Below, piece by piece: positions 23,961 through 34,904 of a stretch of DNA of 64,000 bases. The notes beneath the pieces are model-generated. The model did no database searches. It worked only from the letters and a program-made list of their open reading frames with translations, and was not told where the DNA came from. The stretch is taken from positions 10,605,501 to 10,669,500 of the forward strand of contig JAPVLO010000003.1 of the NCBI GenBank assembly GCA_027257055.1. The letters run 5' to 3'. The translations under genes and the position numbers were made by a program. Every line of letters begins with the position of its first letter. The stretch's first letter is position 1. The stretch comes from Cephalopachus bancanus. Taxonomy: Eukaryota; Chordata; Mammalia; Primates; Tarsiidae.

Positions 23961-24923
23961 TATATATGGAATCATAATGGATTCATTTTCCCAATGGGCA
24001 CAAGTCAATACACCAGGGATTGCAGCAGAGAGAGTTTAATAATTGTAGGTCAGCCACATGTGGAGATGGGAGGAAATCTCAAATCTGCCTCCCCAAAGAG
24101 TTTAGGGCTAGAGATGTTAAGAGATTTGAGAGGGTCAAGGTATAGGGTTTATCAATTGGTTGAAGAATGCAGGGTGAAGTCATTGAATGGGGAGATGAAG
24201 AAACTGCATTTTCATGCTGATTCAGTTCCTCTGTGGGGGTGTTTGAATTGGTTGGGGCCAGCCATTCTGCTGGAATTCAGTATCTGAAAAACATATTAAG
24301 CAAATTTTAATATAAAAACCTTATGATTCTAACATCAGTGATCCTATGTATAAAAACCATAAGGATAAATCAATTCTTAAACAAAAGGACTTATGATTCT
24401 AAGGCCAGAAATCCTATCTATAGGAACACAGAGAGACAAAGAGTCAGTATTTAGTGCTACATGACTTTCAGTTACAAGGAAGTAGGCCAAAATATAGCCT
24501 GATTAATGTTTAATTATAATATTTCTGTCCAGAACCCATTCTTGTTAACCCTGTGAGGATACTTTCATATATTCACATATAGTTAATTATATACTTCATA
24601 TATATGCCAAAGTTTTACCTAACAAGAGAAAATATACTTATTCTGAATGTCTAATGGAACAACAAAAAGTATAATTATTAACTAGACTGTAAAAACACAC
24701 ATTAACAATGAATATTCTAATAGCCAGATATTAGAGAGGCCACATTTTCAGTCCATAATGCCAGATAACAAGAATATTTTTACAAGTAAAGATTTTAAAT
24801 ATTCCTTAAGATTGAAAATTTAAATATTACTGTCCCAAATTACCATTGGGACAAAGATAAATTTGACAAACTGTAAATATAATGATTTATGTGTTTAAAG
24901 AGAAAGCATCAAAACAAAAGTTT
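23961..24923. other. Intergenic DNA with a diverged 70-bp tandem
   Basis: No gene. The 114-codon frame at 23943-24287 begins inside the Tigger1 terminal repeat and is rejected. AT-rich toward the right. Confidence 0.5.
24311..24440. repeat. Diverged tandem duplication, 70-bp period
   Basis: 'ttatgattctaa' recurs at 24321 and 24391, and 'atcctat(g/c)tata' recurs at 24341 and 24411, giving a constant 70-bp offset. Later parts of the unit have diverged, so the duplication is old. Confidence 0.7.
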
Positions 24924-25238
24924 GGTCAGGACAGTGACTCAGTCTGTAATACGAGCACTTTGTGAGGCTGAGATGAGAAGATTGCCTGAGCCCAGGGATT
25001 TGCGACCAGCCTGGGCAATTTGGTGAGACCTTGTTTCTACAATAAATCAAAAAAATAAGCTGGATGTGGTAGCACATGCCTATAGTTCCATCTACTTGAA
25101 AGGCGGAATAATCACCGAAGCCCAGCAGGTCGAGGCTGTGGTGACCATGAATGTGCCACTGCACTCCAGCCTGGACAACAGAGTGAGACTTCAACTCAAA
25201 AAAAACAAAAAACAGCAAAAAAAAAAAAAATAAAAAAA
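24924..25238 (+). mobile_element. Alu dimer, lineage-type subfamily
   Basis: Both arms are present: 'gtgactcagtctgtaata', 'cagcctgggcaatttggtga', linker 'ctacaataaatcaaaaaaat', right arm 'acttgaaaggcggaataatc', 'agcccagcaggtcgaggctg', 'cactgcactccagcctggac' and tail 'gagtgagacttcaactcaaa'. The linker, the 'cagcaggtcgaggctg' block and the 'ttcaactcaaa' 3' end are shared with the 42.4-kb copy and differ from human Alu consensus features. A minus-strand 120-codon frame here is just the antisense of the Alu. Confidence 0.92.
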
Positions 25239-25982
25239 GCTTAAGAAATACAGCCAATGCTGTTCTCCAAAAGAAATGCCAAGTACTAAATACTTTTTCC
25301 TTAAATATGAGAGAACTAATGAATAAAGCAATATTAAGGAGAACTAAGTATGATTACAATAAAAGCAGAAAATGCTGATTTTAGAAAATATTTTTGAAAA
25401 AAACAGTCAAATGGAGAAGTCTTTGAAAAATTTAACCAGTCAATAGAGAAAAACTAGATAATTAACCTTAGATATAAGAAAAGTGCTATTAAAATACCTG
25501 TGACATAGATTTGGTTTTAAAAAATATTGTAAATACATTATACTTTAATAAAATTTGAGAATATCAGTGAAATGAAATAGTTTTGGGGAAATTCTCAAAC
25601 TGATTAAAAAAGAAAAAATTACTCATGGTAAAGACTAAAAATCTTACCAAAGAAAAAAATTGTCTACACAACTAAAATAAATTTGCTGATATATTCTCTG
25701 ATTTTTTTCCCAAGAATAATTCTCATTTGATGTAAGTTAGAGAAAATAATATATATAAGCATAAAAAGAATAATTTGCCTGTCTAGGTAGACCTGATTTA
25801 AAATTTGGAATAATTATTAGTAAGAGAGTTAGGTTGAGAGTTGACTCTTTTATGTGAAAAAGTGAGATGAGCAAAACCTGGTTGTCAATCCATCCTCTCC
25901 TTAGGAGTCACAAGCCTGGTGGGCATTAGCAATGGATATGTATAACAAGAGAACAGAGCAAAAAGTGGAAGGGGCATCATTG
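25239..25982. other. AT-rich intergenic DNA
   Basis: A-rich sequence, perhaps ancient L1. No gene and no clear family. Confidence 0.45.
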
Positions 25983-26100
25983 TTTAAGCTTTCCTCGGGG
26001 AACCTAAAAACCTGTACACAGAAAGAAGGAGATAACATTTCAGTGCCTACCCTGTGACAGGAATCAAGCCACACGATTTATATGGATTGTCTCAAAATTC
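25983..26100 (+). repeat. 118-bp duplicated segment, left (probable donor) copy
   Basis: Bases 25983-26100 match 27495-27612 at 116 of 118 positions without gaps (constant offset 1512). The two differences are G here and A there, at 26075 (CpG here) and 26085. This copy runs on into the rest of a MIR, so it is probably the original. Confidence 0.95.
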
Positions 26101-26230
26101 TTAAGGATGCTTTCATCTCTGTTTGCACACATGAGAAATTAGGCTCAGAGACTTTGGGTGACTTGCTCAAAGAACACAAAGGTAGTAAATAGCGAAGCTG
26201 AGATTTGAAGACAGGCCTGCCTACTGCAAA
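26035..26230 (-). mobile_element. MIR SINE, antisense
   Basis: 'cagtgcctaccctgtgacag', 'attgtctcaaaattcttaag', 'gagaaattaggctcagagac', 'tgctcaaagaacacaaaggt' and 'gctgagatttgaagacaggc' follow antisense MIR. Confidence 0.75.
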
Positions 26231-26764
26231 GCTTTTCAGGAGGTCACCAGGACATCAAAGTTGGGCAAAGGACAGATTGAGAAGAGAGGTCACTAGTGCA
26301 AAAACACTACTTTGTGAGGGGAAAGACAAAATGACATTTCTGGAGAGACTTATTCATGGGCACATCATTCTTCGCATGTGGGGATCTTTTGAAGTTTCAC
26401 TCTCTCTCTTCCAAGGCTAAGTCTGCTTCCTGTTAAGGCTGTCATGTTGTTTTGTTTAAATAGCTAATGCCTGATACCCAACTGTCTCCCTGTGATAGCA
26501 CTAAGTCAGTGACAGTAACGGAAGAAAAAGCTTTGAATTCTGGTTCCTTATAAAAACTATAGAAGTCTTGTTTCTCCAGGTCCCCATACCAAGGATCATC
26601 CCCCATACCACAGTCATTTTTTGAGTTCCAGTGAGATAACAAAGCTTTTTACGTAGTACCTAAGCTTAAGAACGTTGCCAATCTTATATTCCCAGGTTCA
26701 AGGACTCATTCAAGTATTGGAAAGTATGGCTAGAAAAATGTCAGGCCATTTCTACAAACAATAT
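26231..26764. other. Intergenic DNA, nothing recognised
   Basis: Short conflicting frames on both strands (26205-26420 +, 26442-26642 -) only. No repeat assigned. Confidence 0.45.
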
Positions 26765-26890
26765 AAGTATAGTAGCTGAGATTAATTAAACATGTTCACT
26801 CATTTAGGATTGTACTAAGCACTTCCTGTTCTGTAGCCTTCTGAATCCTCATAACAGCACTTTATGGTGGGTATACTAGCCATTAGGACT
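26765..26890 (-). mobile_element. MIR SINE fragment, antisense
   Basis: 'ctcatttaggattgtactaa', 'gcacttcctgttctgtagcc' and 'gaatcctcataacagcactt' match the 3' half of MIR in reverse complement. Confidence 0.6.
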
Positions 26891-27810
26891 GTTCAGAAAT
26901 AATCCAGTTCTTTCCTTCCAGGCATGTGGTAGGATTGCCCTCTCTTACCCTCTTTGAAGTTTAGGCTTAGTCTTGTGACGTTTTTGCCAGTGTAACATGA
27001 GATGAAGTGACAAATGTCACTTTTGGGTAGAAGCTTTATGAGATATACTACATTCTTTTTTTCCTGCTTCATGGCAATATATGTCAAGATAGACCCTCCA
27101 TGAGGCTGAATTCCCCAGGTGACGGTGATGATGAGAGTTCCCCATGCTGACAATGGAGTATTGGCAAAAATTAATTTTTTGGTGTTTAGATATTCTAAAG
27201 ATAACATCAATATATTCCAGCTTCATGTCCTTCTTACATTGTGACACTGGCACTCTCCCATTGAGAGGTGAGGTCTGTCTTCCCTCCCCTTATATCTGGC
27301 CTATGACTATGAGAATTAGCACTATATGACTTCTCATTCCAAGTCATTAAATACAGTATAGTTCCTGTTTGTTCCTCTTGAAATTTTAGCCCATGACATC
27401 CAGGCTTCATACTGTGAGAAAGCCAATGGAAAGACGATGTATAGCTGTTCCAACCACATTTCTAACTGAGGCTGTTAGACACAACAGACATAACTTTAAG
27501 CTTTCCTCGGGGAACCTAAAAACCTGTACACAGAAAGAAGGAGATAACATTTCAGTGCCTACCCTGTGACAGGAATCAAGCCACACAATTTATATGAATT
27601 GTCTCAAAATTCAAGCATGTGTGAATCTTCATGTGATGTAGACCTCAGTCTTGGAGCCAGCTTACATGATGCTGACTGGAGCAGAGACAAACTGTTCTCA
27701 CCAAGCTCTGCCCAAATTACAAATTTGTAAATAAAATAAATGTAGATTTTTTTAAGGTGCTAAGTTTTGGGGTAGCTCATTACAAAGCCATAGATAACTA
27801 GAATGAGCAC
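26891..27810. mobile_element. LTR-like / MER-type repeat, interrupted
   Basis: 'gtcttgtgacgtttttgcca', 'gtgacaaatgtcacttttgg' and 'gggtagaagctttatgagat' at left, with 'agctctgcccaaattacaaa', 'aataaatgtagattttttta' and 'ggtgctaagttttggggtag' at right, have the look of an old LTR-type repeat ('aaataaa...gccactgagttttggggt'). The family name is not assigned. The right-hand part is interrupted by the 118-bp duplicate at 27495-27612. Confidence 0.45.
27495..27612 (+). repeat. 118-bp duplicated segment, right (inserted) copy
   Basis: Copy of 25983-26100 in the same orientation with two G-to-A differences. It lacks the rest of the MIR, sits inside a different old repeat, and has neither a poly(A) tail nor an obvious target duplication. 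It therefore looks like a templated insertion during break repair rather than a transposition. Confidence 0.9.
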
Positions 27811-27829
27811 ACTAAGACTTTGCAAGTGT

Positions 27830-27960
27830 CTGTTATTTCAGGATAGCCTTCATATCTTGAGGGATGCAGTTAAATCTCACTGTTTTCCCTGTTTTGCAAG
27901 TGGGGAAACAGAAGTGCAGTGAGTGCAGAGCAGCATGGACAATGACCCTTAGGTAGAAGA
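27830..27960 (-). mobile_element. MIR SINE fragment, antisense, weak
   Basis: 'cctgttttgcaagtggggaa' and 'acagaagtgcagtgagtgca' resemble the antisense MIR core ('ccattttacagatgaggaaactgaggc'). Confidence 0.45.
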
Positions 27961-28682
27961 TGCAGAGATTTGGATACTTCTGAGTGGCTCTAGGTTTGGG
28001 ACAGAGCCTTTGTTCAGTATCCAGCCTATCTCAACAGAGCAGACAATGAGAAATAAAAACTACACTTTTCTAAGTATCAGTGAGGTTATTGTCAATATGG
28101 CAAAAATTATAGGAAGGTAACAAACATTAGCAATAATAATGCCTGATCTCCAGTATAGTTAGAAAAATGGGCTTTGATTCTTGAATGAATGGGATTTTTT
28201 TTCTTATTTGCCCTAATGTATAAAGACAATGGAACTGGAGTACTTATTGGGTTGTGTCTATTTTTTGTTTCCACTCCACAATACATTACTAATTCTCATT
28301 CATTTTTTTACCTGTTAGAGTTGGGAAAACAACTTGAACATAGTCTTTTTAGATGGACACCTAAGAGCTTACATAAATATGCTGAGAAATAAAATGTATT
28401 CATCGACTGTATAAAAATATCTACCCATTGCCCTCATATCACATTGATAGATGAGCAAACAACCTACTGCATAATACCAAAAGAGATGAATTATATGGCA
28501 TTTTTCCTTCATGTAGAACTAGAAGTTAATCATTGTAGAAAATTTGAACGATTCACAATAATATGAACAAGACAGTAAAAGTCACACAAAGATCTAACAA
28601 CCCAGAGACAGTCACTATCAAGACCTTTTCCCTAGACATGTTATACTGCATATGCTAGAAATAATAATATGCAATTAACTTT
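27961..28682. other. Intergenic DNA, nothing recognised
   Basis: AT-rich sequence. The 67-codon frame at 28189-28392 is not supported as coding. Confidence 0.45.
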
Positions 28683-28695
28683 TAAAAAGGATTTT

Positions 28696-28773
28696 TTTGG
28701 GGGGACTGACAAAGTAGGAATTTATTAAGACAGGAAAGCTCCCAGCAGCGGGGAGGGTCCCAAGGGGTTGCCA
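28696..28773 (-). mobile_element. Short retroposed insert (R-like mini-transcript), copy A
   Basis: A 78-bp insert lies between perfect 13-bp target duplications (taaaaaggatttt at 28683-28695 and 28774-28786). Read on the minus strand it begins ggcaaccccttgggaccc, passes a small GC hairpin ending gggagctttcc, reaches AATAAA (28721-28726) and ends about 22 nt later in a short A tail. It is clearly homologous to the 34.1-kb insert and starts within a base or two of the same position. The motif order resembles the R region of class I endogenous retroviral LTRs. Mobilisation by L1 is inferred from the target duplication and tail. Confidence 0.8.
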
Positions 28774-28786
28774 TAAAAAGGATTTT

Positions 28787-28954
28787 AAATGAAGTATTAT
28801 ATATAGATGTATACAAACACACACATACACACAAATCTTATGTGTACAGTACTAGGTATTAGATAAAGATACAGAATATTACCAGCACCCTAGAAATTTG
28901 GTTCACTCCCTTGTGAGTTTTTATTATCCCGTCTCCCAAAGTTATCTCTATTCT
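28787..28954. other. AT-rich spacer
   Basis: Short A/CA-rich sequence between the retroposed insert and the old L1. Confidence 0.4.
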
Positions 28955-29496
28955 GACTTCTATAATCAGAGTTTCCTGCTTTTGAAATGTATATCAACGG
29001 AATAAAATAGCTCTTACTATTTGGAATCTGGCTTCTTTTGCTAACATTTTGTTTGTGGTATTCTTCCATGCATACTGCAAGTACTTATAGATTATTTATT
29101 CTCATTGTTGTATAAATTACTTACCCATTTAGCCATCTGTAAATATTTGCATATTTTCCATTTTGGGACTGTTAAAAATAATTTGAGTTACATGTCTTTT
29201 GATAAATATAATACATTCACACTTCTGTGGGTATATACCTGAGAGTGGAATTGCTAATTTATAGGGTATAATATGTTCAATTTTAGCAGATACTGTTGAG
29301 CATTTTTACACATAGATTATATCAATTTACACTCTACTCCACCCCTCATCTCAACTCCCTGACAGCATATGAGAGTTCTTATCACTTCACCTCTTTGCCT
29401 GGACCAAATATTTTAGTCTTTTGTATGATAACTATTATGTTGAGTATGTAGTAGTTTTGAATTAAATGTTTTAATTTGTCTTTCACCTATAGCTAA

Positions 29497-29929
29497 TGTA
29501 TTAGCTTCCTGGGGTTACTATAACAAATTACCACAAACTGAGTGGCTTATACAAACAGAAATTTTTCTCTCACAGTTCTGGATGTTAGAAGTCTAAAGTC
29601 AAGAAAGATAGCAGAGCCATGGTCTCTCTGAGTATCCTAGGGATGGGTCTGTCCTTGGTTCTTCCTAGTTATCCTTGATAACCCTTGATTTATAAATGTA
29701 TTGACCTCAATTGTCACATGATGTTCTCCCTGTGTGTCTGCATATCAAATTTTTCCTTTTATAAGGACACCATTCATTGGATTAAAGCCCACCTTAGTTC
29801 TTTATGACCTCATCTTAACTTGATAACATCTGCATAAATTCTATTCCCAAATAAGGTCTCATTCACAGTCTTCTAGGCTTAGGATTTCAACATATTTCTT
29901 TAAGGAACACAATTCAATCCATAACAATA
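29497..29929 (+). mobile_element. LTR-like old repeat, copy 1
   Basis: Starts 'tgtattagcttcctggggtt', continues 'accacaaactgagtggctta', 'ctctcacagttctggatgtt' and 'ataaggacaccattcattgg', and ends 'acaattcaatccataaca'. The same family recurs at 59.5 kb. It is a familiar placental-mammal repeat, but I cannot name the family without a library search. Confidence 0.75.
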
Positions 29930-30304
29930 ATTTGTGGGAGTAATTTTGCTACAATTTGTGATCATTTGGATGTCTCCTTTTGCAGATAACTCATTCTAGA
30001 CTTTGAATCATTTTAAAAACTGGGTGGTCTCCCCTTTTCTTAATGATTTATGGAATTTATTTATAGTTCCTGAGTGCAAATGTATCAATTATTATGAAAT
30101 TGTATCAAATGTTTCAAATATTTTTTCTGAATCTCCTGAGATGATTAATTTTTCCCTATTTATGTAACTAATGTGAATTACTATGATTTTTTTAGTGTTA
30201 AGCCATTCTGAATTTTTGAAAAAACAATTTGGTTGTGATGCACTACTTTTTTATACATGTAACTGAATTTGATTTGCAAATATTTTGGTTAAGATTTTAG
30301 CAAT

Positions 30305-31727
30305 TAAAAGAACAAATGCAGAAGCATCACACTACCTGGCTTCAAACTATATTTCAAGGCTAGTAACTAAAACAGCATGGTACTGGTATAAGAATAGACA
30401 GATAGATCAATAGAACAGAATGGAGAACCAGGAAACAAAGCCACATACCTCCAACTGATCTTTGACAAAGTCAACAAAAATGAAAAATGGGGAAAGGACA
30501 CCCTACTCAAGAAATCATCCTGGGAAAATTGGCTAGTCCTATGCAGAAGAATGAAACTGGATTCCTACCTCTCACCATATACAAAAACAAATTTAAGATG
30601 GTTTAAGGACTTAAATGTAAGACCTTAAACTACAAAAATTCTAGAAGAAAACCCAGCAAACACTCTTCTGAACATCAGCCTAGACAAAGAAATAATGATG
30701 AAGGTCCCAGGAGCAGAATCAACAAAAGCAAAAATAGACAAATGGGACTTTATGAAACTAAAAAGTTTCTGCACGGCAAATAAACAATAGGGTGAACAGA
30801 AAACCTACAGAAAGGGAGAAAAATTTGCAAATTATGCCTCAGACACAGGCGAATATCCAGAGTCTACAAGAAACTCAAACAATTCAATATGAAACAAACA
30901 ACCTCATCAAAAATTGGTCAAAGGACATGAATAGATAATTCTTAAAAGAAGATACACAAGTAGCCAACAAATGAATGAAAAAATACTCAGCACCACTAAT
31001 CACCAGAAAAATGCTAATTAAAACTACAAGGAGATATCAGCGTACACCAATCAGAATGGCTAGCCTTAAAAAGTCAAAGAACAACAGATGCTGGCACAGA
31101 TGTGGAGAAAAGGGTACACTCATTCACTGTTGGTGGGACTGTAAACTTGTTCAATCTCTATGGAAAACATTACAGACATTTCTTGAAGAGCTAAATGAAA
31201 CTTCCCTCAACCCAGCAATCCCATTACTAGGGATCAACCCAAAGGAAATAAATCATTTATAGAAAGATACCCATACTCGTATGTTCATTGCAGCATTATT
31301 CACAACAACAAAATAATGGAACCAACCTAAGTGCCCATCAACTATTGACTGGATAAAGAAGACGTGATATGTATGTATATATATATACCCTGAAATACTA
31401 CATAGCCATTCAAAAGAAAGAAATCATGTCCTTTACAGTAACACAGATGGAGCTGAACGTCATCATTCTAAGTGAACTAACTTAGAAACAAAAAATCAAC
31501 CACTACATGTTCTCACTTATATTCAGGAGCTAAATGACCACAAAGATGGAAATAATAGGTACTGTGTACACCAATATGGGGGAGAGGTGCAGAAGAGAGT
31601 TAGGGTCCAGAAATTACCTATTGAGTACAATGTTCACCACTACACAATATGTCTATATAACAAACATGCACTTGTACCCCTGAATCTAAAATAAAAATGG
31701 GAAAAAAGTTGTCCTCATAAAAAAAAC
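30305..31727 (+). mobile_element. 5'-truncated L1, sense, inserted in an older L1
   Basis: Begins within ORF2 ('cacactacctggcttcaaac', 'acagcatggtactggtataa') and ends in a 3' UTR with 'ttgtacccctgaatctaaaa' and an A-rich tail. Flanked by a 9-bp direct repeat tttagcaat (30296-30304, 31728-31736). A 95-codon remnant at 30975-31262 encodes the ORF2 C-terminal region (CWHRCGEKGTLIHCWWDCKL is the Cys/His motif). Frameshifts and stops elsewhere make it inactive. Confidence 0.9.
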
Positions 31728-33990
31728 TTTAGCAATCATGTTCTTGAGAGAAATCACCTACAATTTTAATTTATTATAATGTTCTTGTCAGATTTTGATA
31801 TCAAGAATATACTGACTTCATAAAAATAAGTTTGACTTTTTTTATTCTATGGAAGATTTTGAAACTGGGGTTCAAAAAAAAAACTGATTAGAAGAAATCA
31901 TGTATAAAGCCATCCAAACATACTTTCTTTTAATGTCTTTCTCCATTTTTATGTCTTTTTTTCCTATTAATTATTAAGAAGAAGATGTTAAAATCTCCAA
32001 CTGTCAATTTTCATTACTTTTAGTTCTGTTAGTTTTCAACTTATATCTTTTGACCCTATGTTATTGGGTACATATACATTTAGGATCATTATATCTTCCT
32101 TTTGAGTCAATCTTCTTTAGTGAAATATTTTACTTTACTCTAGAAATACTTCTTGCTTTCAAAACTATCTTATTTGACATTAAAATAGGTATTTAAACTT
32201 TCTTTGTTTTTATACTTAAGGCTTGTCTCTTATAATCAGCATGCAGTTTATTTTATTTTCTCTATTCTGTCTAACAAAGATAGGTTCTTAACTGTAATAT
32301 TTAGACCTTTCATAATTAATATAACCACTGATATATTGAGGTTTAAACATATTATCTCTATTTGTTTTCCTTTTATTCTTTTTAGCTTTGTTCATTCATT
32401 TTTCTTTTTTTATTTCTTTTTAACTTTTTATAATTTCTTTTTAATTTTAATTATTTTAAAAATTATTGTATTTTCCATTCTTTTTGCATTTAAAAAAAAT
32501 TTTTTTAATGATCACCTTACAGATTTCAGTATGCATCATTGTTTATTAATATCTCCTTTAAATTGTATCACTTTATGAACACCACAAAGATTAAAGAAAA
32601 CTTTAGCCACTCTCTTTCAATCTCTCATCTATTGTTATATACTTTACTCAGGTTTTCTTTTTCTTTTTTCCCCCCTGAATTATCTGCTTCTATCTTGACT
32701 ATTTCTTCTGCCTGAAGATTTATCTGTATTATTTCTTTTAGTCCAGTTTGGCTGGCGATGAATTCTGTCAATCATTTTTGTTTGCAATATCTTTATTTCA
32801 TCCAAATTTTCTAGAGACATTTTCTCTGGCCATAGAATTTTAGGTTGGTATTTATTATCTTTTAGCTCTTTAAAACATTGTACTCCATTGTCTTCTACCC
32901 TCCATCATTTTGCTTGAAAAGTCAGCTGTAAATCTTAATGTTATTCCTTTGAAGTTAGTATGTCATTTTTCTCTCTGGTTTCTTTTTCATTTCCGTTTCT
33001 TTTTTAATGTACAACTGTTTTTCTGTAATATATTTTCTTTGTGTTTATTCTACTTCAGGTATAAACGTCTTTGAATCTGTAGCTTGTTATCACCTATTAG
33101 TTTTGGAAAATTCTCAGTATTTCTTCAAATGTTGTTCCTGTTCATTTTCTCTTTTCTCTCCTTCTGAGATTCCATTAGCATGTATACAAAATCTTGTCAG
33201 CATATCTTATATATTTCTTATGCTGTTTTATATATTTGTTGATTCATCTCTCTGTGCTTCAATCCATATATTTTGTGCTGACCAATGGACCTGTATATTC
33301 ACCTCTCTTCTGCTGTGTCTTATGCTATGTTGAAGCAATCTTATTTTGTGTTCAATCTTTAATTTTAAAATATCTCTATGATTTCCAGGTCTTTACTAAA
33401 ATTATCCATATTAAACTTATTTTTAAAAATAGTAAGCATAATTATTTAAAGTACATGTTTGATAAATAGAATTGCTAAATTACCTTTAGGTTTTTTTATT
33501 ACTGTATTTTGTGGAGGGGGCATTCGGTTCTAGTTTTGGAGCACACCTAATAATTTTGGATGGAATGTTGAACATTTTATTTGAAAACTTCTGGAGGCAT
33601 TGGATTATTTTATCTTCTTCTAGAAATAATCTTTCTTCATTTGAGCAAGGACAGATAGCTTCAGTCTAATCAGAGAGTAAGATAATTTGAGTTTGTGGAT
33701 TTCTTATCAAGACCCCTTTTCCTTGAAGTTTAAATTTCATTAAACTTATGAGTCTAATTAAATATCTGTTTAGCTTTCTAGCTTCTCAGAAGCTGCTTTA
33801 AAATTCTATGCACTATTTATATTGGCAAGTGCTTCTAGAAGAAATTGTATTCAGAATGCTGGCCTCAGTTTCCTGTTTCTTTGTCCACCATAATCTTGAC
33901 CCCTTAATTTCTGGCTGTATTGGTAGACTTGAATTGTTTTTCCAACCCAATTATACTGTCATAATAGATAATCTTTCATTTTATTTTTAA

Positions 33991-34075
33991 AATGTTTTGA
34001 CATCATTACACATTGGCAAATGATCCAAAGAAAGAAAGTAGCAACAATGTATATATGGTTTACCTCAGTTTCTTT
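33991..34075. other. Spacer with left target duplication
   Basis: Short unique sequence ending in the 12-bp target duplication ctcagtttcttt (34064-34075) of the following insert. Confidence 0.6.
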
Positions 34076-34152
34076 TTTTTTTTTTTAAAGCAGGATTTAT
34101 TAAGAGAACAGAAAAGCTCCCACAGTGGGAGGGGACCTGAAGGGGTTGCCCT
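34076..34152 (-). mobile_element. Short retroposed insert (R-like mini-transcript), copy B
   Basis: A 77-bp insert is flanked by 12-bp identical (14 bp with one mismatch) target duplications at 34062-34075 and 34153-34166. On the minus strand it starts agggcaaccccttcaggt, has the hairpin cccactgtggg, then gagcttttctgttc, AATAAA (34096-34101), and after about ten more bases an A tail. Alignment with the 28.7-kb copy is unambiguous over the whole length, with several substitutions and small gaps, so they are separate insertions from related but different source RNAs. Confidence 0.85.
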
Positions 34153-34166
34153 ATCTCAGTTTCTTT

Positions 34167-34904
34167 ATTTCCTCTCTAGAATCTTGGTTAGTCTAGTCCT
34201 GGATGCTTTGGTTACCCTCCCTCAAATGGCTGTTTTTTGTATGTTATCTAGCAACTACAAATGATTGTTCTTTATGGGAAAGTTAGTCTGATACAAGCTA
34301 CTCCTTTATAGCCAAAAGTACAGTCTTCCATTTAATTTTATAAAATACATCTACCACCAAATAATATGCTAAGAGCTTTTTCTATTTTATTGAATTTTTT
34401 TTTTTAGATGTAACCTTCAGGGGGTTCATAATATACCACTGTTAAAGAGTGTATCACAGTTGACTATACCAATTCCATATAATGAAAGTCTTCAGGATAC
34501 TCCCAATTTGCTATTATTTCAGGTTACAAGAATAATTTTGATATGCTTCCCTAAAAATGTTTTTCTAATGTTGTCTATGTGCAAGATTGCTTCTGTTATA
34601 TGATATAACATATATATGTTCGACTGCTAAAATTTGTCAATTGAACATATGAGGTTTATATGAGATAAGAAAATTCTACATAACCTTATATGAAAGATAA
34701 ATCTGTTACTCAGAATAAATTGGTAGATTCACTATGAGTAAAATGATTATGGGTTTAAATCTGAGTTGTGTCACTTTACCTGCTTACAGACCTTGAGAAA
34801 ATTAGTTAGCTTCCCTGACTACCTGATAGAATTGCTGTGATATTTTAAAAGAAATAATTATCTATTTATGTATCTATATACACCAGAATCTCCCCAAGGA
34901 CAAG
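34167..34904. other. Intergenic DNA, nothing recognised
   Basis: AT-rich sequence with a T10-11 run near 34,397. No gene. Confidence 0.45.

Larger units (their letters stand above)
28955..33990 (-). mobile_element. Old L1 (L1M-type), antisense, internally interrupted
   Basis: Pieces lie in consistent reverse order. ORF2 3' part is at 28955-29470 ('gtatatacctgagagtggaa', 'gcagatactgttgagcattt'). The reverse-transcriptase part is at 29930-30304 and 31737-31860 ('gtgaattactatgatttttt', 'cttgtcagattttgatatca'). The endonuclease part is at 31980-32560 ('gttaaaatctccaactgtca', 'catatacatttaggatcatt', 'cttataatcagcatgcagtt'). A 5'-end region runs about 32,660-33,990 ('gaaaattctcagtatttctt', 'tctctgtgcttcaatccata'). 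An ORF1 stretch is not evident. Two later insertions (29,497-29,929 and 30,305-31,727) interrupt it. No coding capacity remains. Confidence 0.65.

Noticed and set aside
7349..34152. Short inserts as solo LTR fragments from ordinary retroviral integration
   Set aside because: They have poly(A) tails and 12-15-bp duplications instead of 4-6-bp duplications and TG...CA ends, so L1-type retroposition fits better.
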